Made by a program: the position numbers and the translations under genes
Assembly (NCBI RefSeq): GCF_022842375.1
Contig: NZ_JALHPR010000001.1
Location: 186,001 to 250,000, forward strand
DNA from: Elioraea sp.
GTDB taxonomy: Bacteria; Pseudomonadota; Alphaproteobacteria; Acetobacterales; Acetobacteraceae
Direction: 5' to 3'
Length of the DNA: 64,000 bases
The notes under the pieces: model-generated
What the model was told of the DNA's origin: nothing
Database searches by the model: none
Seen by the model: the letters and a program-made list of their open reading frames with translations, nothing else
In this document: positions 1-9,651 of the stretch, in pieces
Numbering within the stretch: position 1 is the first letter of the stretch
Layout of the letters: every line of letters starts with the position of its first letter

Positions 1-1
1 A

Positions 2-1693
2 GGGCTGCATCAGGCGCTCGAGGCGAAGGAGGGCGTGCCGGTCCAGCAGGAGAACCAGACGCTCGCCTCCATCACCTTCCAGAACTATTTCCGCCTCTAC
101 CCCAAGCTCGCCGGCATGACCGGTACGGCCGCGACCGAGGCCGACGAGTTCGCCGAGATCTACAAGCTCGAGGTGACGGAGATCCCCACCAACGTTCCCG
201 TGGCGCGCAAGGATGCCGATGACGAGGTGTATCGTTCCGCCCGCGAGAAGTACGACGCCGTCTGCACGCTGATCGAGGATGCGATCAAGCGCGGCCAGCC
301 CGTGCTGATGGGCACCACCTCGATCGAGAAGAGCGAGCTCGTCGCGACCCTGCTCCGAGAGCGGAACATTCCGCACAACGTGCTCAATGCCCGCTTCCAC
401 GAGCAGGAGGCGCCCATCATCGCCCAGGCCGGCAGGCCCGGCACCGTCACGGTCGCGACCAACATGGCCGGCCGCGGCACCGACATCCAGCTCGGCGGCA
501 ATGCCGACATGCGCATCGGGCTCGAGCTCGGCACGATGGAGGAAGGCCCCGAGAAGGAGGCGCGGATTGCCGCGATCCGCGAGGAGGTCGCTGCCGCGCG
601 CGAGGTGGTGAAGGCAGCCGGCGGCCTCTACGTCATCGGCACCGAGCGGCACGAGAGCCGGCGAATCGACAACCAGTTGCGCGGCCGCTCAGGCCGGCAG
701 GGCGACCCGGGCGGATCGAAGTTCTTCCTCTCGCTCGAGGACGACCTGATGCGCATCTTCGGCTCCGACCGCATGGGCGGGATGCTGCAGAAGCTCGGCC
801 TGAAGGAAGGCGAGGCGATCGTCCACGCGTGGATCAACAAGGCGCTCGAGAAGGCGCAGAAGAAGGTCGAGGCGCGCAACTTCGACACGCGCAAGAACCT
901 GCTGAAGTACGACAACGTCATGAACGACCAGCGGCGCGAGGTGTACGCGCAGCGGAAGGAGTTCATGAAGGCCGAGGATGTCGCCGCGACCGTCGCCGAG
1001 ATGCGCGAGGAGGTCATCGGCGACCTCGTCGCGCGCACCATCCCCCAGAACGCGATGCCGGAGCAGTGGGACACCGCCGCGCTGCACGAGGAGATCCTCC
1101 GCCTGTTCGGGCTCGACCTGCCCGTGAAGGAATGGGCAGCCGAGGAAGGCATCGACGACGAGGGCGTGAGCGAGCGCATCACCCGCGAGGTCAACGCGCT
1201 GATGGCGAAGAAGGCAGCCGATTTCGGGCCCGACCTGCTGCGCTATGTCGAGAAGTCGGTGCTGCTGCAGGTGCTCGACCAGGTGTGGAAAGAGCATCTG
1301 CTCGCCCTCGACCATCTCCGCCAGGGCATCGGCTTGCGCGCCTACGGACAGCGCGATCCGCTGAACGAGTACAAGACCGAGGCGTTCAACCTCTTCAACC
1401 GCATGCTCGGCGAGTTCCGCGAGCGGACGACGAGCCTGCTTGCCCGCGTCGAGCTTGCCCCGCCCGCGCCGCCGCCGGCCTTCGCGCCCGAGATGATCGA
1501 GACGCGCGTCGACCCTGCCTTCGCCGGGGAGATGGGTGGCGGGACGGACGCTGGCGTGATCGAGCGGCCGGCCGCGCGCCGGGCCGATGCGGTCGATGCG
1601 GCCGACCCGTCGACGTGGCACCGCACGCCGCGCAACGCGGCCTGCCCCTGCGGGTCAGGCAAGAAGTACAAGCACTGCCACGGCAAGGTGTGA
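2..1693 (+). CDS. secA: Protein translocase subunit SecA, C-terminal 563 residues (5' truncated by window edge)
   Basis: ATPase motor of the Sec pathway, driving preproteins through SecYEG at the inner membrane. The frame is open from base 2, so the start and first nucleotide-binding fold lie outside the window. Visible are the junction motif [16 protein letters not shown], the second nucleotide-binding fold with [13 protein letters not shown] and [13 protein letters not shown], the helical scaffold with [18 protein letters not shown], and a C-terminal zinc tail [14 protein letters not shown] (the CxC..CH form that binds zinc and SecB). It ends in a GTGA overlap with the next gene, implying translational coupling. 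Identification is secure; only the 5' end is missing. Confidence 0.98.
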   Translation, partial: GLHQALEAKEGVPVQQENQTLASITFQNYFRLYPKLAGMTGTAATEADEFAEIYKLEVTEIPTNVPVARKDADDEVYRSAREKYDAVCTLIEDAIKRGQPVLMGTTSIEKSELVATLLRERNIPHNVLNARFHEQEAPIIAQAGRPGTVTVATNMAGRGTDIQLGGNADMRIGLELGTMEEGPEKEARIAAIREEVAAAREVVKAAGGLYVIGTERHESRRIDNQLRGRSGRQGDPGGSKFFLSLEDDLMRIFGSDRMGGMLQKLGLKEGEAIVHAWINKALEKAQKKVEARNFDTRKNLLKYDNVMNDQRREVYAQRKEFMKAEDVAATVAEMREEVIGDLVARTIPQNAMPEQWDTAALHEEILRLFGLDLPVKEWAAEEGIDDEGVSERITREVNALMAKKAADFGPDLLRYVEKSVLLQVLDQVWKEHLLALDHLRQGIGLRAYGQRDPLNEYKTEAFNLFNRMLGEFRERTTSLLARVELAPPAPPPAFAPEMIETRVDPAFAGEMGGGTDAGVIERPAARRADAVDAADPSTWHRTPRNAACPCGSGKKYKHCHGKV

Positions 1694-2307
1694 ACGGGCT
1701 GCTCGCCACGCTCGGCGGGCGGACCAGGCGGCTCTCCCAGGGCGAGGTGCTGTTCCGGGAGGGCGAGGCGGCACGGGATGTCGCCGAGGTGGCGTCCGGC
1801 CGCCTCGTGCTTCGCCGCCATCTCCCCGATGGGTCACTGCTCGTCATCGATCATCTCGGCATCGGCGACCTTGTGGCCGAAGGTGCCCTGGCCCAGCCGC
1901 ATTACGGATGCGAGGTCGCCGCCGCAGAGGCGGGACAGGTGCGCGTGATCGCCGCAGCGACAGTGCGTGACGCGATGGCCGCAAACCCGGCCTTCGCCAC
2001 GATGCTTGTGGCGGCCATGGCATCGCGCATCCACCGGCTGCGCACGCGGCTTGCGCTGCGAGCGATGCGCCCGGCGCGGCGGCGCGTGCTTGCCGCCCTG
2101 GCGCTCGACGCAGTCGGTGAGCCGCCCGTCGCCATGATCGCTGGGCCGCTCGCAGGCTTTGCCGAGGCGATCGGGCTCACCCCAGCCGCATTCTACCGTA
2201 CGCTCGCCGCGCTTGAGCGCGAGGGGGCCATCCTCCGTGCCGGACAGCGGATCACGCTCGCCGCGCTCAGGCAGGAAGATGCAGCGTCAAACCTGTGCCG
2301 GGGATGA
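1690..2307 (+). CDS. Crp/Fnr-family transcriptional regulator
   Basis: 205-residue regulator. Residues about 5-110 form a cyclic-nucleotide-binding-like beta-roll ([12 protein letters not shown], then [15 protein letters not shown]). The C-terminus is a Crp-type winged helix ([20 protein letters not shown]). The GTG start at 1690 overlaps the secA stop (GTGA), so it is probably co-transcribed with secA. It lacks the N-terminal cysteine cluster of oxygen-sensing FNR, so it is not an obvious oxygen sensor; the ligand is unknown. It cannot be assumed to be the protein that reads the FNR-type boxes later in the window. Confidence 0.85.
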   Translation: MNGLLATLGGRTRRLSQGEVLFREGEAARDVAEVASGRLVLRRHLPDGSLLVIDHLGIGDLVAEGALAQPHYGCEVAAAEAGQVRVIAAATVRDAMAANPAFATMLVAAMASRIHRLRTRLALRAMRPARRRVLAALALDAVGEPPVAMIAGPLAGFAEAIGLTPAAFYRTLAALEREGAILRAGQRITLAALRQEDAASNLCRG

Positions 2308-3022
2308 GAGCATCGACGTGGCCGGAGAGTGCCCGGTCGTCCGTGACCAGGTGGAGATGCGAGAACTCGCCCCGGTGGGTGAACACGTCTTCATGCCGGC
2401 GGGAGTAGAAGCCGACGAGCGTCATGGCCCGGTCGGCCAGGAGTGGCTGGCCCGTGCCGTGCGGTCCCCCATGCCCCCCGCCATGCCCCGCGCTATTCCC
2501 TGGGGGCCGTGCCGGACCGCCGAGGACGTGCCACGCAACCTCCGTCGGCCGGCCAGTCAACAGGAACGGGAAGGGGCCGTCGGGGTCCAAGCCCTCAGCC
2601 GCCGCGATCGTCCCGAGATGCGCCTCGAGCGCGCGCTGATCGGCCAGCGCCGGAAGCGGGCGCTGCGTCCAGCCGCGCACCTCCGCCCAGACGAGGAAGG
2701 GCGCGCGGGCGTTCCTGTCCTCCACCACCCTGACGCGGCGATGCTCAAGGGTGGCCACGAGCGACGTGCCATCGAGGATGGTGAGTTCGCCGGCGAGGTC
2801 CTCCGTCGGCCCGACGGCCCAGACGCCGCGCGCGGGAAGTGCTGCCGCGGAGATCCGGGCCGCACGCGCCCCCTCCCGCATCGTCTCGCGGAAGCTGCCG
2901 ACCATGTCCAGGCGGAACCGCCCCCGGGGATCGGACACGGCAGCGGCGCCCGCGCCCTGCACCGCGAGGCCGAGGCAGGCACACGCGCCACCACAGATCA
3001 CCCATCGCCTGCCCTGTTTCAC
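2267..3022 (-). CDS. Secreted acetolactate decarboxylase-like protein with His/Gly-rich insert
   Basis: 251 residues. An N-terminal signal peptide (RRWVICGGACACLGLAVQGAGA) predicts export. The body resembles AlsD/BudA acetolactate decarboxylases: GELTILDG at 78-85 matches the catalytic Glu region, and SHLHLVTDDRALSGHVD gives His222, His224 and His235, the H-x-H-x10-H zinc spacing of the family. Residues about 177-192 are an unusual His/Gly-rich stretch (GHGGGHGGPHG) that may bind metal. Classical enzymes make acetoin in the butanediol pathway; no budB/alsS is nearby, so the activity is uncertain. The 3' end overlaps the convergent Crp-like gene by 41 bp. Confidence 0.65.
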   Translation of the reverse strand: MKQGRRWVICGGACACLGLAVQGAGAAAVSDPRGRFRLDMVGSFRETMREGARAARISAAALPARGVWAVGPTEDLAGELTILDGTSLVATLEHRRVRVVEDRNARAPFLVWAEVRGWTQRPLPALADQRALEAHLGTIAAAEGLDPDGPFPFLLTGRPTEVAWHVLGGPARPPGNSAGHGGGHGGPHGTGQPLLADRAMTLVGFYSRRHEDVFTHRGEFSHLHLVTDDRALSGHVDALIPGTGLTLHLPA

Positions 3023-3084
3023 GCCGAAGCTCCTCGCCGCTGCCGCATGGCCTGGACCATGCCTCGCATCGGTCGCTGGCTGCC

Positions 3085-3582
3085 ATGATCACGGTCATGC
3101 CGACGCCGCGGTGGCGCCCGATGACGACAGCTCACCTCCCCGCCGTCGCCGCGCTCGAGGTGCTCTGCCATGCGCCGCTGCCGCCGGAGGGCGAGGCGCT
3201 GTTTGTCGAGCGGCTGGCGCTGTTCCCCCGAGGCTGCCTCGTCGTGACCGATCAGGAGGGGCTCGCCGGCTATGCCGTGGCGCACCCGGCGCGACGGGGC
3301 GAGCCGCCGCATCTCGGCGAAACGCTTGGCGCGCTGCCGGCGGGTGCGGATTGTCTCCACCTGCACGATCTCGCGCTGCACCCGCGCGTGCGCGGACAAA
3401 GGCTGCCCGGGGGCGCCGTCGCCCTGCTCGTCGCCCTTGCGCGGGCGGAGGGGCTCGCGCGCCTCTCCCTCGTCGCCGTGCACGGGACCGCACCGCTCTG
3501 GGCGCGGCAGGGCTTCGCGCCCGCCGAAGCTGCCCTGCACGGCTATGGTGGCGGGGCTGTCTACATGCTGCGCGAGGCCTGA
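3085..3582 (+). CDS. GNAT-family N-acetyltransferase
   Basis: About 165 residues. The fold is suggested by RPMTTAHLPAVAALE near the N-terminus, LHLHDLALHPRVRGQRLPGG (beta4 and the acetyl-CoA-binding loop), a following helix, and PLWARQGFAPA near the end, which is typical of motif B. The substrate cannot be told. No clear Shine-Dalgarno marks the start; ATGs at 3085, 3097 and 3121 are all possible and only the first few residues differ. It is divergent from the decarboxylase-like gene with about 60 bp between them. Confidence 0.8.
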   Translation: MITVMPTPRWRPMTTAHLPAVAALEVLCHAPLPPEGEALFVERLALFPRGCLVVTDQEGLAGYAVAHPARRGEPPHLGETLGALPAGADCLHLHDLALHPRVRGQRLPGGAVALLVALARAEGLARLSLVAVHGTAPLWARQGFAPAEAALHGYGGGAVYMLREA

Positions 3583-3604
3583 CGCCTGGGCTATCATGCC
3601 GGGC

Positions 3605-4270
3605 ATGCACCGTTTCGCATTCCGGCTCGTTGGCGTGCTGCTCTGCCTCCTCTCCCTGCCCGTCGTCGCGCAGGACCTTGTCAGCCGCCCGCGTGCCGGC
3701 GAGCAGGAAACCGCACAGGCCGGCGGCGGGTCGGGGCGGTTCAGCTTCATCGGCGCGCTGCGATGCCCGGATGGGCGCGTGATGGTCGGCCTCAGGACCT
3801 CTTCCGGCCCGCTCCTGAACGGTGTCGAGCTCGCCTGCGCGCCGCCGATCTGCGATTCCGGCCAGTGCCGCTGGCGGGCCGACAGCGCCGCCTGGCTCGC
3901 GGCGGCGGGAACAACCGCTGGAGAGGCGACGACGATGCTCTGCCCGACGACGGCAATGGTCTCCGGCTTCCGCGCCACCGTCGTACGCGTTCCGTCGGGC
4001 ACAGCGGTCGACCAGCTGCAGGTGCAGTGCGCGGCGCTTGCCGGCATCGCGCCCGACGGCGGATTCGCGATCGTGCCGGGTGCCGATCCGCGCGGGTCGC
4101 GCACCGTGTTGCCGCCCGGGCGGCCGTTGACCGACCCGGTGCGCGGCAGCTGCCGCGATCGCGGCGCGGCGGCGGTCTCTGTCGCCGTCGGCACCTATCC
4201 GCCGGGACTTGGTGGGCAGGGGCTGCACGTCCGCGCGCTGTCGGTGTTCTGCGGCGGCCAGGTGGAGTAG
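3605..4270 (+). CDS. Secreted protein of unknown function with paired cysteines
   Basis: 221 residues beginning with a clear signal peptide (FRLVGVLLCLLSLPVVAQ, cleavage after VAQ likely). The mature protein has cysteines spaced as if disulfide-bonded: RCPDGRVMVGLR, ELACAPPICDSGQC, MLCPTTAMVSGF, QVQCAALAG, SCRD and a final FCGG. The repeated pattern of Cys followed by a hydrophobic-Gly strand resembles tandem beta-rich modules, but I do not recognise a family. ATG at 3605 gives the best signal peptide; ATG at 3596 is possible. It ends 3 bp before the convergent MAPEG gene. Confidence 0.75.
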   Translation: MHRFAFRLVGVLLCLLSLPVVAQDLVSRPRAGEQETAQAGGGSGRFSFIGALRCPDGRVMVGLRTSSGPLLNGVELACAPPICDSGQCRWRADSAAWLAAAGTTAGEATTMLCPTTAMVSGFRATVVRVPSGTAVDQLQVQCAALAGIAPDGGFAIVPGADPRGSRTVLPPGRPLTDPVRGSCRDRGAAAVSVAVGTYPPGLGGQGLHVRALSVFCGGQVE

Positions 4271-4273
4271 GCG

Positions 4274-4777
4274 CTACCCGGCCCAGGCGAGTGCGGCCGC
4301 ACCGATCGCAACAAGGCTTGCGACGAAGCTCGGCGCCATGCCAGCCGCACGCGCCATCGGGTCGATGAGGTAGCCGGCCCAGAACGCCAGCCGCGCCGCA
4401 GCGAACACGGGCCCGAGCGCGATCACCCAGCGCATCTCGCCCGGCCCGGCCCCGGCTGCCCAGGCGAGCAGCGCAGGGGCGAACAGCGCCATCTGCTCGA
4501 TCGTGTTGCCGATCACCCGCTGGTTCACCGCGAGCAGCCTGCCGTCACGCCCGGCCAGGGGGTCGAACGCGCCCGAGGCGAAGCGCAGCAGCATGTGCGC
4601 GAGGATCATCGCTGCCAGAACGATCAGCGCCGGCAGCAGCGCGGCAAGGCCGAGGCCGAGCCGCATGGCCATGTTCGCCGCCCCACGCGGCTCGCCGATC
4701 AGCCCGGCGAGGAGCCACCAGAGGAGGCCTGCGGCCGCGAGCCCGATCAGGCTGAGCGAGGCGGAGACGAGCCGCAC
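4274..4777 (-). CDS. MAPEG-family integral membrane protein
   Basis: 167 residues with about four hydrophobic helices. The central NQRVIGNTIEQMALFAPALL followed by AARLAFWAGY is the signature region of the MAPEG fold (membrane-associated proteins in eicosanoid and glutathione metabolism). Bacterial members often have glutathione-dependent or unknown roles; none can be assigned here. It lies just downstream of accA on the same strand (5 bp gap) and may be co-transcribed. Confidence 0.82.
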   Translation of the reverse strand: MRLVSASLSLIGLAAAGLLWWLLAGLIGEPRGAANMAMRLGLGLAALLPALIVLAAMILAHMLLRFASGAFDPLAGRDGRLLAVNQRVIGNTIEQMALFAPALLAWAAGAGPGEMRWVIALGPVFAAARLAFWAGYLIDPMARAAGMAPSFVASLVAIGAAALAWAG

Positions 4778-4782
4778 GGCCC

Positions 4783-5742
4783 TCAGGCCGCCGGCGCGGC
4801 GCGGCCCATGGCCAGGAACTTCTCCCGCCGCCGTGTGATGAGCCGCGGTCCGGGCTGCCCGGCGACGGACGCGAGCGCCGCGCCCATCGCTTTGCCGAGC
4901 CCCGCGATCGCCGCTTGGGGATCACGGTGCGCGCCGCCAAGCGGCTCCGGCACGATGCTGTCGATGAGCCCGAGCTTCTTCAAGTCGTCGGCGGTGAGCT
5001 TCAGCGCCTCGGCCGCCGTCTCGGCGAGTGCCGCGTCGCGCCAGAGGATGGAGGCGCAACCCTCGGGGCTGATTACGCTGTAGATCGCATGCTCGAACAT
5101 CATCACATGGTCGGCCGCGGCGAGCGCGATCGCCCCGCCCGACCCGCCCTCGCCGATCACGGCCGAGACGATGGGAACGGGGGCGGCGAGGCAGGCCTCG
5201 ATGGCGCGGGCGATCGCCTCTGCCTGGCCCCGGGCTTCCGCGTCGATGCCGGGGTAGGCGCCAGGGGTGTCGACGAAGCTGAGGACCGGCAACCCGAATC
5301 GCCCGGCAAGCTCGATCACGCGCCGCGCCTTGCGATAGCCCTCGGGTCGCGCCATCCCGAAATTATGCGCCACGCGGGCTTCCGTATCCGCGCCCTTCTC
5401 GGTGCCCAGCACCGCCACAGCGCTGCCCGCGAATCGGCCAAGGCCCGCGATGATCGCGCGGTCGTCGGCGAAGGCGCGGTCACCGGCCAGCGGCACGAAA
5501 TCGGTCACGAGCCCCGCCACCATGTCGGCGGCATGCGGGCGCGCGGGATGGCGTGCGACCTGTGTCTTCTGCCAGGGCGTGAGCTTGGCGTAGGTCGTGC
5601 GGATCAGACGGTCGACCTTTTCCGAGAGGCGTTCGACCTCCTCGGCGATATCGACGTCAGGGCTTTCGGGGAGGTGGCGGAGCTCCTCGATCTTCCCCTC
5701 GATCTCGGCAATCGGCTTCTCGAAGTCCAGGAAATGGCGCAT
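4783..5742 (-). CDS. accA: Acetyl-CoA carboxylase carboxyltransferase subunit alpha
   Basis: 319 residues. With AccD it forms the carboxyltransferase that moves carboxyl from biotin-BCCP to acetyl-CoA, giving malonyl-CoA for fatty acid synthesis. The N-terminus MRHFLDFEKPIAEIEGKIEEL is typical of AccA and sets the start at 5742 (an upstream ATG at 5760 would add six residues). The crotonase-like core shows FVDTPGAYPG, GEGGSGGAIALA and YSVISPEGCASILW. It is downstream of xerD on the same strand. Confidence 0.97.
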   Translation of the reverse strand: MRHFLDFEKPIAEIEGKIEELRHLPESPDVDIAEEVERLSEKVDRLIRTTYAKLTPWQKTQVARHPARPHAADMVAGLVTDFVPLAGDRAFADDRAIIAGLGRFAGSAVAVLGTEKGADTEARVAHNFGMARPEGYRKARRVIELAGRFGLPVLSFVDTPGAYPGIDAEARGQAEAIARAIEACLAAPVPIVSAVIGEGGSGGAIALAAADHVMMFEHAIYSVISPEGCASILWRDAALAETAAEALKLTADDLKKLGLIDSIVPEPLGGAHRDPQAAIAGLGKAMGAALASVAGQPGPRLITRRREKFLAMGRAAPAA

Positions 5743-5778
5743 GGCGGAGCGCGTTAGCACACTCGACCAGAGAGTACA

Positions 5779-6705
5779 CTAGGGACGCGTGCGCAAGCGG
5801 GCCTTGCCCTTGGTGGAGCGTGCCATCGGGTGATGGGCCGCGACGGTCGCAGCCAACCTGCCTGCGCTGACATGCGTGTAGACCTCGGTGGTCGCGACGT
5901 CGGCGTGGCCGAGCATGGTCTGCAGCGCGCGCAGGTCCGCGCCGCCATCGAGAAGGTGGGTGGCGAAGGCATGGCGCAGCACGTGCGGCGACACGCGGGC
6001 AGGGTCGATGCCGGCCGCGACCGCCGCACGCTTGACGATGTTGCCGAGGCTCTGGCGTGTCAGGTGCCCCGAGGCGCCGCGGGCGGGGAACAGCCACCGC
6101 GATGGCGGCTTCCCGGCCCCTGAGGCGAGCAGCGCGGCAACGGCGGCGCGGGCGTGCCGACCAAGCGGCACGAGGCGTTCCTTTCCCCCCTTGCCGCGCA
6201 CGAGCAACGAGCCCGCCCCCTCGCGGAAGGCGGCGCGCGGCAGCGCGATCACCTCCGACGCACGCAGCCCGCTGCCGTAGAGCAGTTCGACCAGCGCCGC
6301 ATCGCGCGTGCCCTCTGGCGGAGGGGCGGCGGCTGCGGCCTCGATCAGGCTTCCGACCTCGGCGACGCTGAGAATGCGCGGCAGGCGTCGGCCGAGCTTC
6401 GGCCGGTCGAGCTCGGCCGTCGGGTCGTCGGCGCGGATGCGCTCGCGGTACAGGAACAGGTGGAACTGCCTGAGCGCGGAGAGCCGCCGGGCGGCCGTGC
6501 GCGGCGACAGGCCGGCAGCGGCGAGGCTCTCGAGATAGGCCCGGAGCGCTGCGGCATCAGCGCCCGACAGGGCGAGGCCGCGCGCGGCGAGGAAGGCCTC
6601 CGCGTCGTTGAGATCGGCCGCGTAGGCGGCAAGCGTGTTGCGCGCGGCCCCACGCTCGGCGCTGAGCATCTCGAGGAAGGCTTCGGCGTGGCGGTCCATC
6701 GCCAT
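5779..6705 (-). CDS. xerD: Site-specific tyrosine recombinase XerD
   Basis: 308 residues, the usual length for chromosome-dimer recombinases acting at dif with XerC and FtsK. The N-terminal SAM-like core-binding domain spans about 5-90; the catalytic domain carries Arg148 (GLRASE), Lys172 (GKGGKER), His241 and Arg244 (HVLRH), His267 (LGHAD) and nucleophile Tyr276 (TEVYTH). The position between a small membrane protein and accA is a housekeeping setting; nothing suggests an integrase of a mobile element. The alternative start is the ATG at 6699. Confidence 0.93.
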   Translation of the reverse strand: MAMDRHAEAFLEMLSAERGAARNTLAAYAADLNDAEAFLAARGLALSGADAAALRAYLESLAAAGLSPRTAARRLSALRQFHLFLYRERIRADDPTAELDRPKLGRRLPRILSVAEVGSLIEAAAAAPPPEGTRDAALVELLYGSGLRASEVIALPRAAFREGAGSLLVRGKGGKERLVPLGRHARAAVAALLASGAGKPPSRWLFPARGASGHLTRQSLGNIVKRAAVAAGIDPARVSPHVLRHAFATHLLDGGADLRALQTMLGHADVATTEVYTHVSAGRLAATVAAHHPMARSTKGKARLRTRP

Positions 6706-6717
6706 CCCCGGGGGCCG

Positions 6718-6861
6718 TCAGCGCGTGCCGAACCGCTCGGCCGGCAGCACGCGCTCGACCGGCGCCTGGCGCGGCTCCGGCGGGAACAGCCCGACCATCA
6801 CCGCGCCCGCGGCGGCAAGGCCGAGCAGCGCTGCGATGAGGATGAGTGCGAGGCGGCCCAT
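6718..6861 (-). CDS. Small single-pass membrane protein
   Basis: 47 residues: one transmembrane helix (RLALILIAALLGLAAAGAVM) and a short Pro-rich tail ending AERFGTR. An AAGGAA ribosome site sits just upstream, best spaced for the ATG at 6861 (ATG 6864 is the alternative). It is the first gene of the xerD-accA strand set, 12 bp from xerD, and divergent from the aroK-aroB gene. Function unknown. Confidence 0.65.
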   Translation of the reverse strand: MGRLALILIAALLGLAAAGAVMVGLFPPEPRQAPVERVLPAERFGTR

Positions 6862-6935
6862 CATTTCCTTCCCATGAGGCTGCGAAGCCATCGACCGGTG
6901 CCCGCAGCGTGCACGCATGGTAGCGTTGCGGCAGG

Positions 6936-8684
6936 ATGATCGACGCCATGTTTCCCGAATCGCCGCCCCCCCACTCTACCCATCATCGCCCGCATGACGA
7001 AGCGGCGCGAAGCGAGGCGCGCGCGCGCCGTGGTGGCGGCGCGGTGGCGGCGAGCGGGCCTGCGATCGTCCTCGTCGGCCTGATGGGGGCCGGCAAGACC
7101 GCCATTGGCCGCCGCCTCGCCGCGCGCCTCGGCCTTCCCTTCGTCGACGCCGACCATGAGATCGAGGCGGCCGCCGGCATGAGCGTCGCCGAGATCTTCT
7201 CGCGCCTCGGCGAGAAGGCCTTCCGCGACGGCGAGCGCAGGGTGATCGCCCGCCTGCTGGCCGACGGGCCGCTCGTGCTCGCCACCGGCGGGGGCGCCTT
7301 CATGGACAACGAGACCCGCGCGCTGGTGCGCGCCAGGGCGCTCTCGGTGTGGCTGCGCGTGCCGCTGCCCGTTCTCGTCCGCCGCGTCTCCGGCCGGACC
7401 GATCGCCCGCTGCTCACCGGCAAGGACCCCGCCGTGGTGCTGGGCGAGCTCGCGCAGCGGCGGTACCCCACCTACGCGGAGGCTGACATCGTGGTCGACT
7501 GCGCCGACGAGCCGGCAGAGGGAACGACAAGCCGGGTCGCTGCCGCGATCGCCGCCTGGTCGCCGCCATTGAAGGTGCATGTCGCGCTGGCGGAACGCGC
7601 CTACGACATCCTGATCGGCCCTGGGCTGATCGCGCGCGCGGGTGCGCTGGCCGCTGCCGTGCTGCCGCGCCGCCGCGTCATCGTGATCGCCGACGAGACG
7701 GTCGCGGGCCTGCATGGCGCCGCGCTCGCCAAGGCCTTCGACGACACGGGCGTGGCCCACACGATGCTGACCGTTCCGGCTGGCGAGCAGTCCAAGAGCA
7801 TGGTGGCGCTATCCGACCTGCTCGGCCGCATGACCGAGGCTGGAATCGACCGCCGCACGGGGATCGTCGCCTTCGGCGGCGGCGTCGTGGGTGATCTTGC
7901 CGGCTTCGCGGCAGCGGTTGCACTTCGTGGTCTGCCCTTCGTGCAGATCCCGACCAGCCTGCTCGCACAGGTCGACAGTTCCGTCGGCGGCAAGACGGGC
8001 GTGAACCTGCCGGCTGGAAAGAACCTGGTTGGTGCCTTCCATCAGCCGAACCTGGTGCTCTGCGACACGTCGGTGCTGGCGACGCTGCCGATGCGCGAGC
8101 GTCGCGCTGGCTACGCCGAGATCGTGAAGTACGGGCTGATCGACGACGCAGCGTTCTTCGCCTGGTGCGAGGCGCATGGCGAGGCGCTGCTCGCCGGCGA
8201 CGCGGAGACGATCGCGGAAGCCGTGCGCAGCTGCTGTGCGGCAAAGGCGCGCGTGGTGGCCGATGACGAGCGCGAGACGCGCGCCGATGGCGGCCGCGCG
8301 CTGCTCAACCTCGGCCACACTTTCGGCCACGCCCTCGAGGCCGAGGTCGGCTATGACGGCGCGCGGTTGCTGCATGGCGAGGCGGTGTCGGTCGGCCTCG
8401 GCCTTGCGTTCGCGCTCTCGGCACGGCTCGGCTTCTGCGCGCCCGATGATGTGGCGCGGGTGCGCGCGCATCTCGCCGCCGTCGGTTTGCCGGCCGATCT
8501 CGGCATGCTGAACCGCCGCTTCTCCGCCGCGCGCCTCATCGGTCACATGCGGAAGGACAAGAAGGCGGAGGCGGGCCGGCTCACCTTCATCCTCGCCCGC
8601 GGCATCGGTGCCGCGTTCGTCAGCCGCGACGTGGCGGAGGAGGAGGTCGCCGCGCTGCTCGCCGATGAAGGGTGTGAACCATAA
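6936..8684 (+). CDS. aroKB: Fused shikimate kinase / 3-dehydroquinate synthase
   Basis: 582 residues in one uninterrupted frame. Residues about 40-200 are shikimate kinase: P-loop GLMGAGKT at 48-55, [15 protein letters not shown] and RTDRPLL. Residues about 207-582 are 3-dehydroquinate synthase: [32 protein letters not shown] and the metal-site [12 protein letters not shown]. The protein thus carries steps 2 and 5 of the shikimate pathway. These are usually separate adjacent genes, so this is a true gene fusion. The first ~40 residues are a low-complexity extension; the real start could be further in. Confidence 0.95.
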   Translation: MIDAMFPESPPPHSTHHRPHDEAARSEARARRGGGAVAASGPAIVLVGLMGAGKTAIGRRLAARLGLPFVDADHEIEAAAGMSVAEIFSRLGEKAFRDGERRVIARLLADGPLVLATGGGAFMDNETRALVRARALSVWLRVPLPVLVRRVSGRTDRPLLTGKDPAVVLGELAQRRYPTYAEADIVVDCADEPAEGTTSRVAAAIAAWSPPLKVHVALAERAYDILIGPGLIARAGALAAAVLPRRRVIVIADETVAGLHGAALAKAFDDTGVAHTMLTVPAGEQSKSMVALSDLLGRMTEAGIDRRTGIVAFGGGVVGDLAGFAAAVALRGLPFVQIPTSLLAQVDSSVGGKTGVNLPAGKNLVGAFHQPNLVLCDTSVLATLPMRERRAGYAEIVKYGLIDDAAFFAWCEAHGEALLAGDAETIAEAVRSCCAAKARVVADDERETRADGGRALLNLGHTFGHALEAEVGYDGARLLHGEAVSVGLGLAFALSARLGFCAPDDVARVRAHLAAVGLPADLGMLNRRFSAARLIGHMRKDKKAEAGRLTFILARGIGAAFVSRDVAEEEVAALLADEGCEP

Positions 8685-8701
8685 GCCTAAAGCTTGCGGG
8701 A

Positions 8702-8734
8702 GGCGCGCGTGGGGTTGGCCGGCGGCCGCGCGCC
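8702..8734. terminator. GC-rich hairpin between convergent aroK-aroB and nadK
   Basis: GGCGCGCG (8702-8709) pairs exactly with CGCGCGCC (8727-8734), with a nested GGCC/GGCC in the loop. It lies between two convergent stop codons, so a bidirectional terminator is plausible, but there is no T-tract. Confidence 0.4.
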
Positions 8735-8747
8735 CGACGAATGGCGG

Positions 8748-9506
8748 CTACGCCGTGAACTGTTCGGCGATGATCCGTTCGGACAGCGAATGGTCAGGAT
8801 CGAACAGCAGCATCAGCGACACCGTGCGATCCTCGCGCACGCGCACCGTCAGTACGTCGCGCACCTCGGTATAGTCGGCCACCGCCGCGACGGGCCGCTT
8901 CTCGGGCTCCAGCACCTCGAACAGCACGTCGGACGCGCCAGGCAGCAGCGCGCCACGCCACCGGCGTGGGCGGAAGGCGCTGATCGGCGTCAGCGGCAGG
9001 AGGTTCGCGGTCAATGGCACGATGGGGCCGTGGGCGGAAAGGTTGTAGGCGGTCGATCCTGCGGGGGTGGAGACGAGCACCCCGTCGCAGATCAGTTCCT
9101 CCAGCCGCACCGTGCCATCGACGCTGATGCGGATCTTCGCCGCCTGGCGCTGCTCGCGCAGCAGCGATACCTCGTTGATCGCGAGTGCCTCAGCCGCACC
9201 GCCTGTCACCGTCGTCGCGTGCATGCGCAAGGGGTGCAGCACGGATGGCTGCGCGGCGGCGATCCGTTCCGGAAGCGCATCCTCGCGGTACTCGTTCATC
9301 AGGAACCCGACCGAGCCGCAATTCATGCCGTAGATCGGCCGGTTGCGGCCGAGATAGCGGTGCTGCGTCTCGAGCATGAAGCCATCGCCGCCGAGCGCCA
9401 CGAGGGTCTCCGCCGTATCGGCATCGGCCTCGCCGTAGAGCGCGATCAGCTGTGCCCGCGCGGCGCGCGCGACATCGGTGTCGGCCGCGAGGAAGGCAAT
9501 GCTCAT
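8748..9506 (-). CDS. nadK: NAD kinase
   Basis: 252 residues; phosphorylates NAD to NADP in the cytoplasm. The family signatures are [12 protein letters not shown] (the GGDG nucleotide/phosphate motif), [14 protein letters not shown] (NCGxxGFL) and [20 protein letters not shown]. Length is on the short side, as in alphaproteobacterial NadK. A perfect hairpin sits just upstream of the ATG (9514-9536) and no good Shine-Dalgarno is seen. Confidence 0.95.
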   Translation of the reverse strand: MSIAFLAADTDVARAARAQLIALYGEADADTAETLVALGGDGFMLETQHRYLGRNRPIYGMNCGSVGFLMNEYREDALPERIAAAQPSVLHPLRMHATTVTGGAAEALAINEVSLLREQRQAAKIRISVDGTVRLEELICDGVLVSTPAGSTAYNLSAHGPIVPLTANLLPLTPISAFRPRRWRGALLPGASDVLFEVLEPEKRPVAAVADYTEVRDVLTVRVREDRTVSLMLLFDPDHSLSERIIAEQFTA

Positions 9507-9513
9507 CCCGCGT

Positions 9514-9536
9514 GCACGAAGGTTACACCTTCGTGC
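9514..9536 (-). promoter_or_regulatory. Perfect hairpin immediately upstream of the nadK start
   Basis: GCACGAAGGT (9514-9523) and ACCTTCGTGC (9527-9536) form a 10-bp perfect stem with a 3-nt loop, ending 7 nt before the nadK ATG on the minus strand. It could be an operator, a translational control element or part of a termination region after the nitrilase gene. Confidence 0.45.
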
Positions 9537-9593
9537 CCCTCAGGCGCCGGGCGGGCCGCATCCGCGGCCCCTGGCTTCGCGGCATGAGCCGCG

Positions 9594-9624
9594 GCGCCCA
9601 TTCGGGCGCTTGGTCCCGCGGACC
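9594..9624 (-). terminator. Two adjacent small hairpins downstream of the nitrilase-family gene
   Basis: GCGCCC/GGGCGC (9594-9609, 4-nt loop) is followed by GGTCC/GGACC (9612-9624). They lie 28-58 nt past the nitrilase stop on the minus strand and may serve as a terminator. No T-tract. Confidence 0.35.
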
Positions 9625-9651
9625 GCCAGTCGTACCGTTGTGCGCGCGCTG

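Noticed and set aside
5779..6705. XerD as the integrase of a mobile element carrying the injection system
   Set aside because: It is of standard housekeeping XerD type, lies among accA and aro genes about 6 kb away, and no attachment-site repeats were seen.
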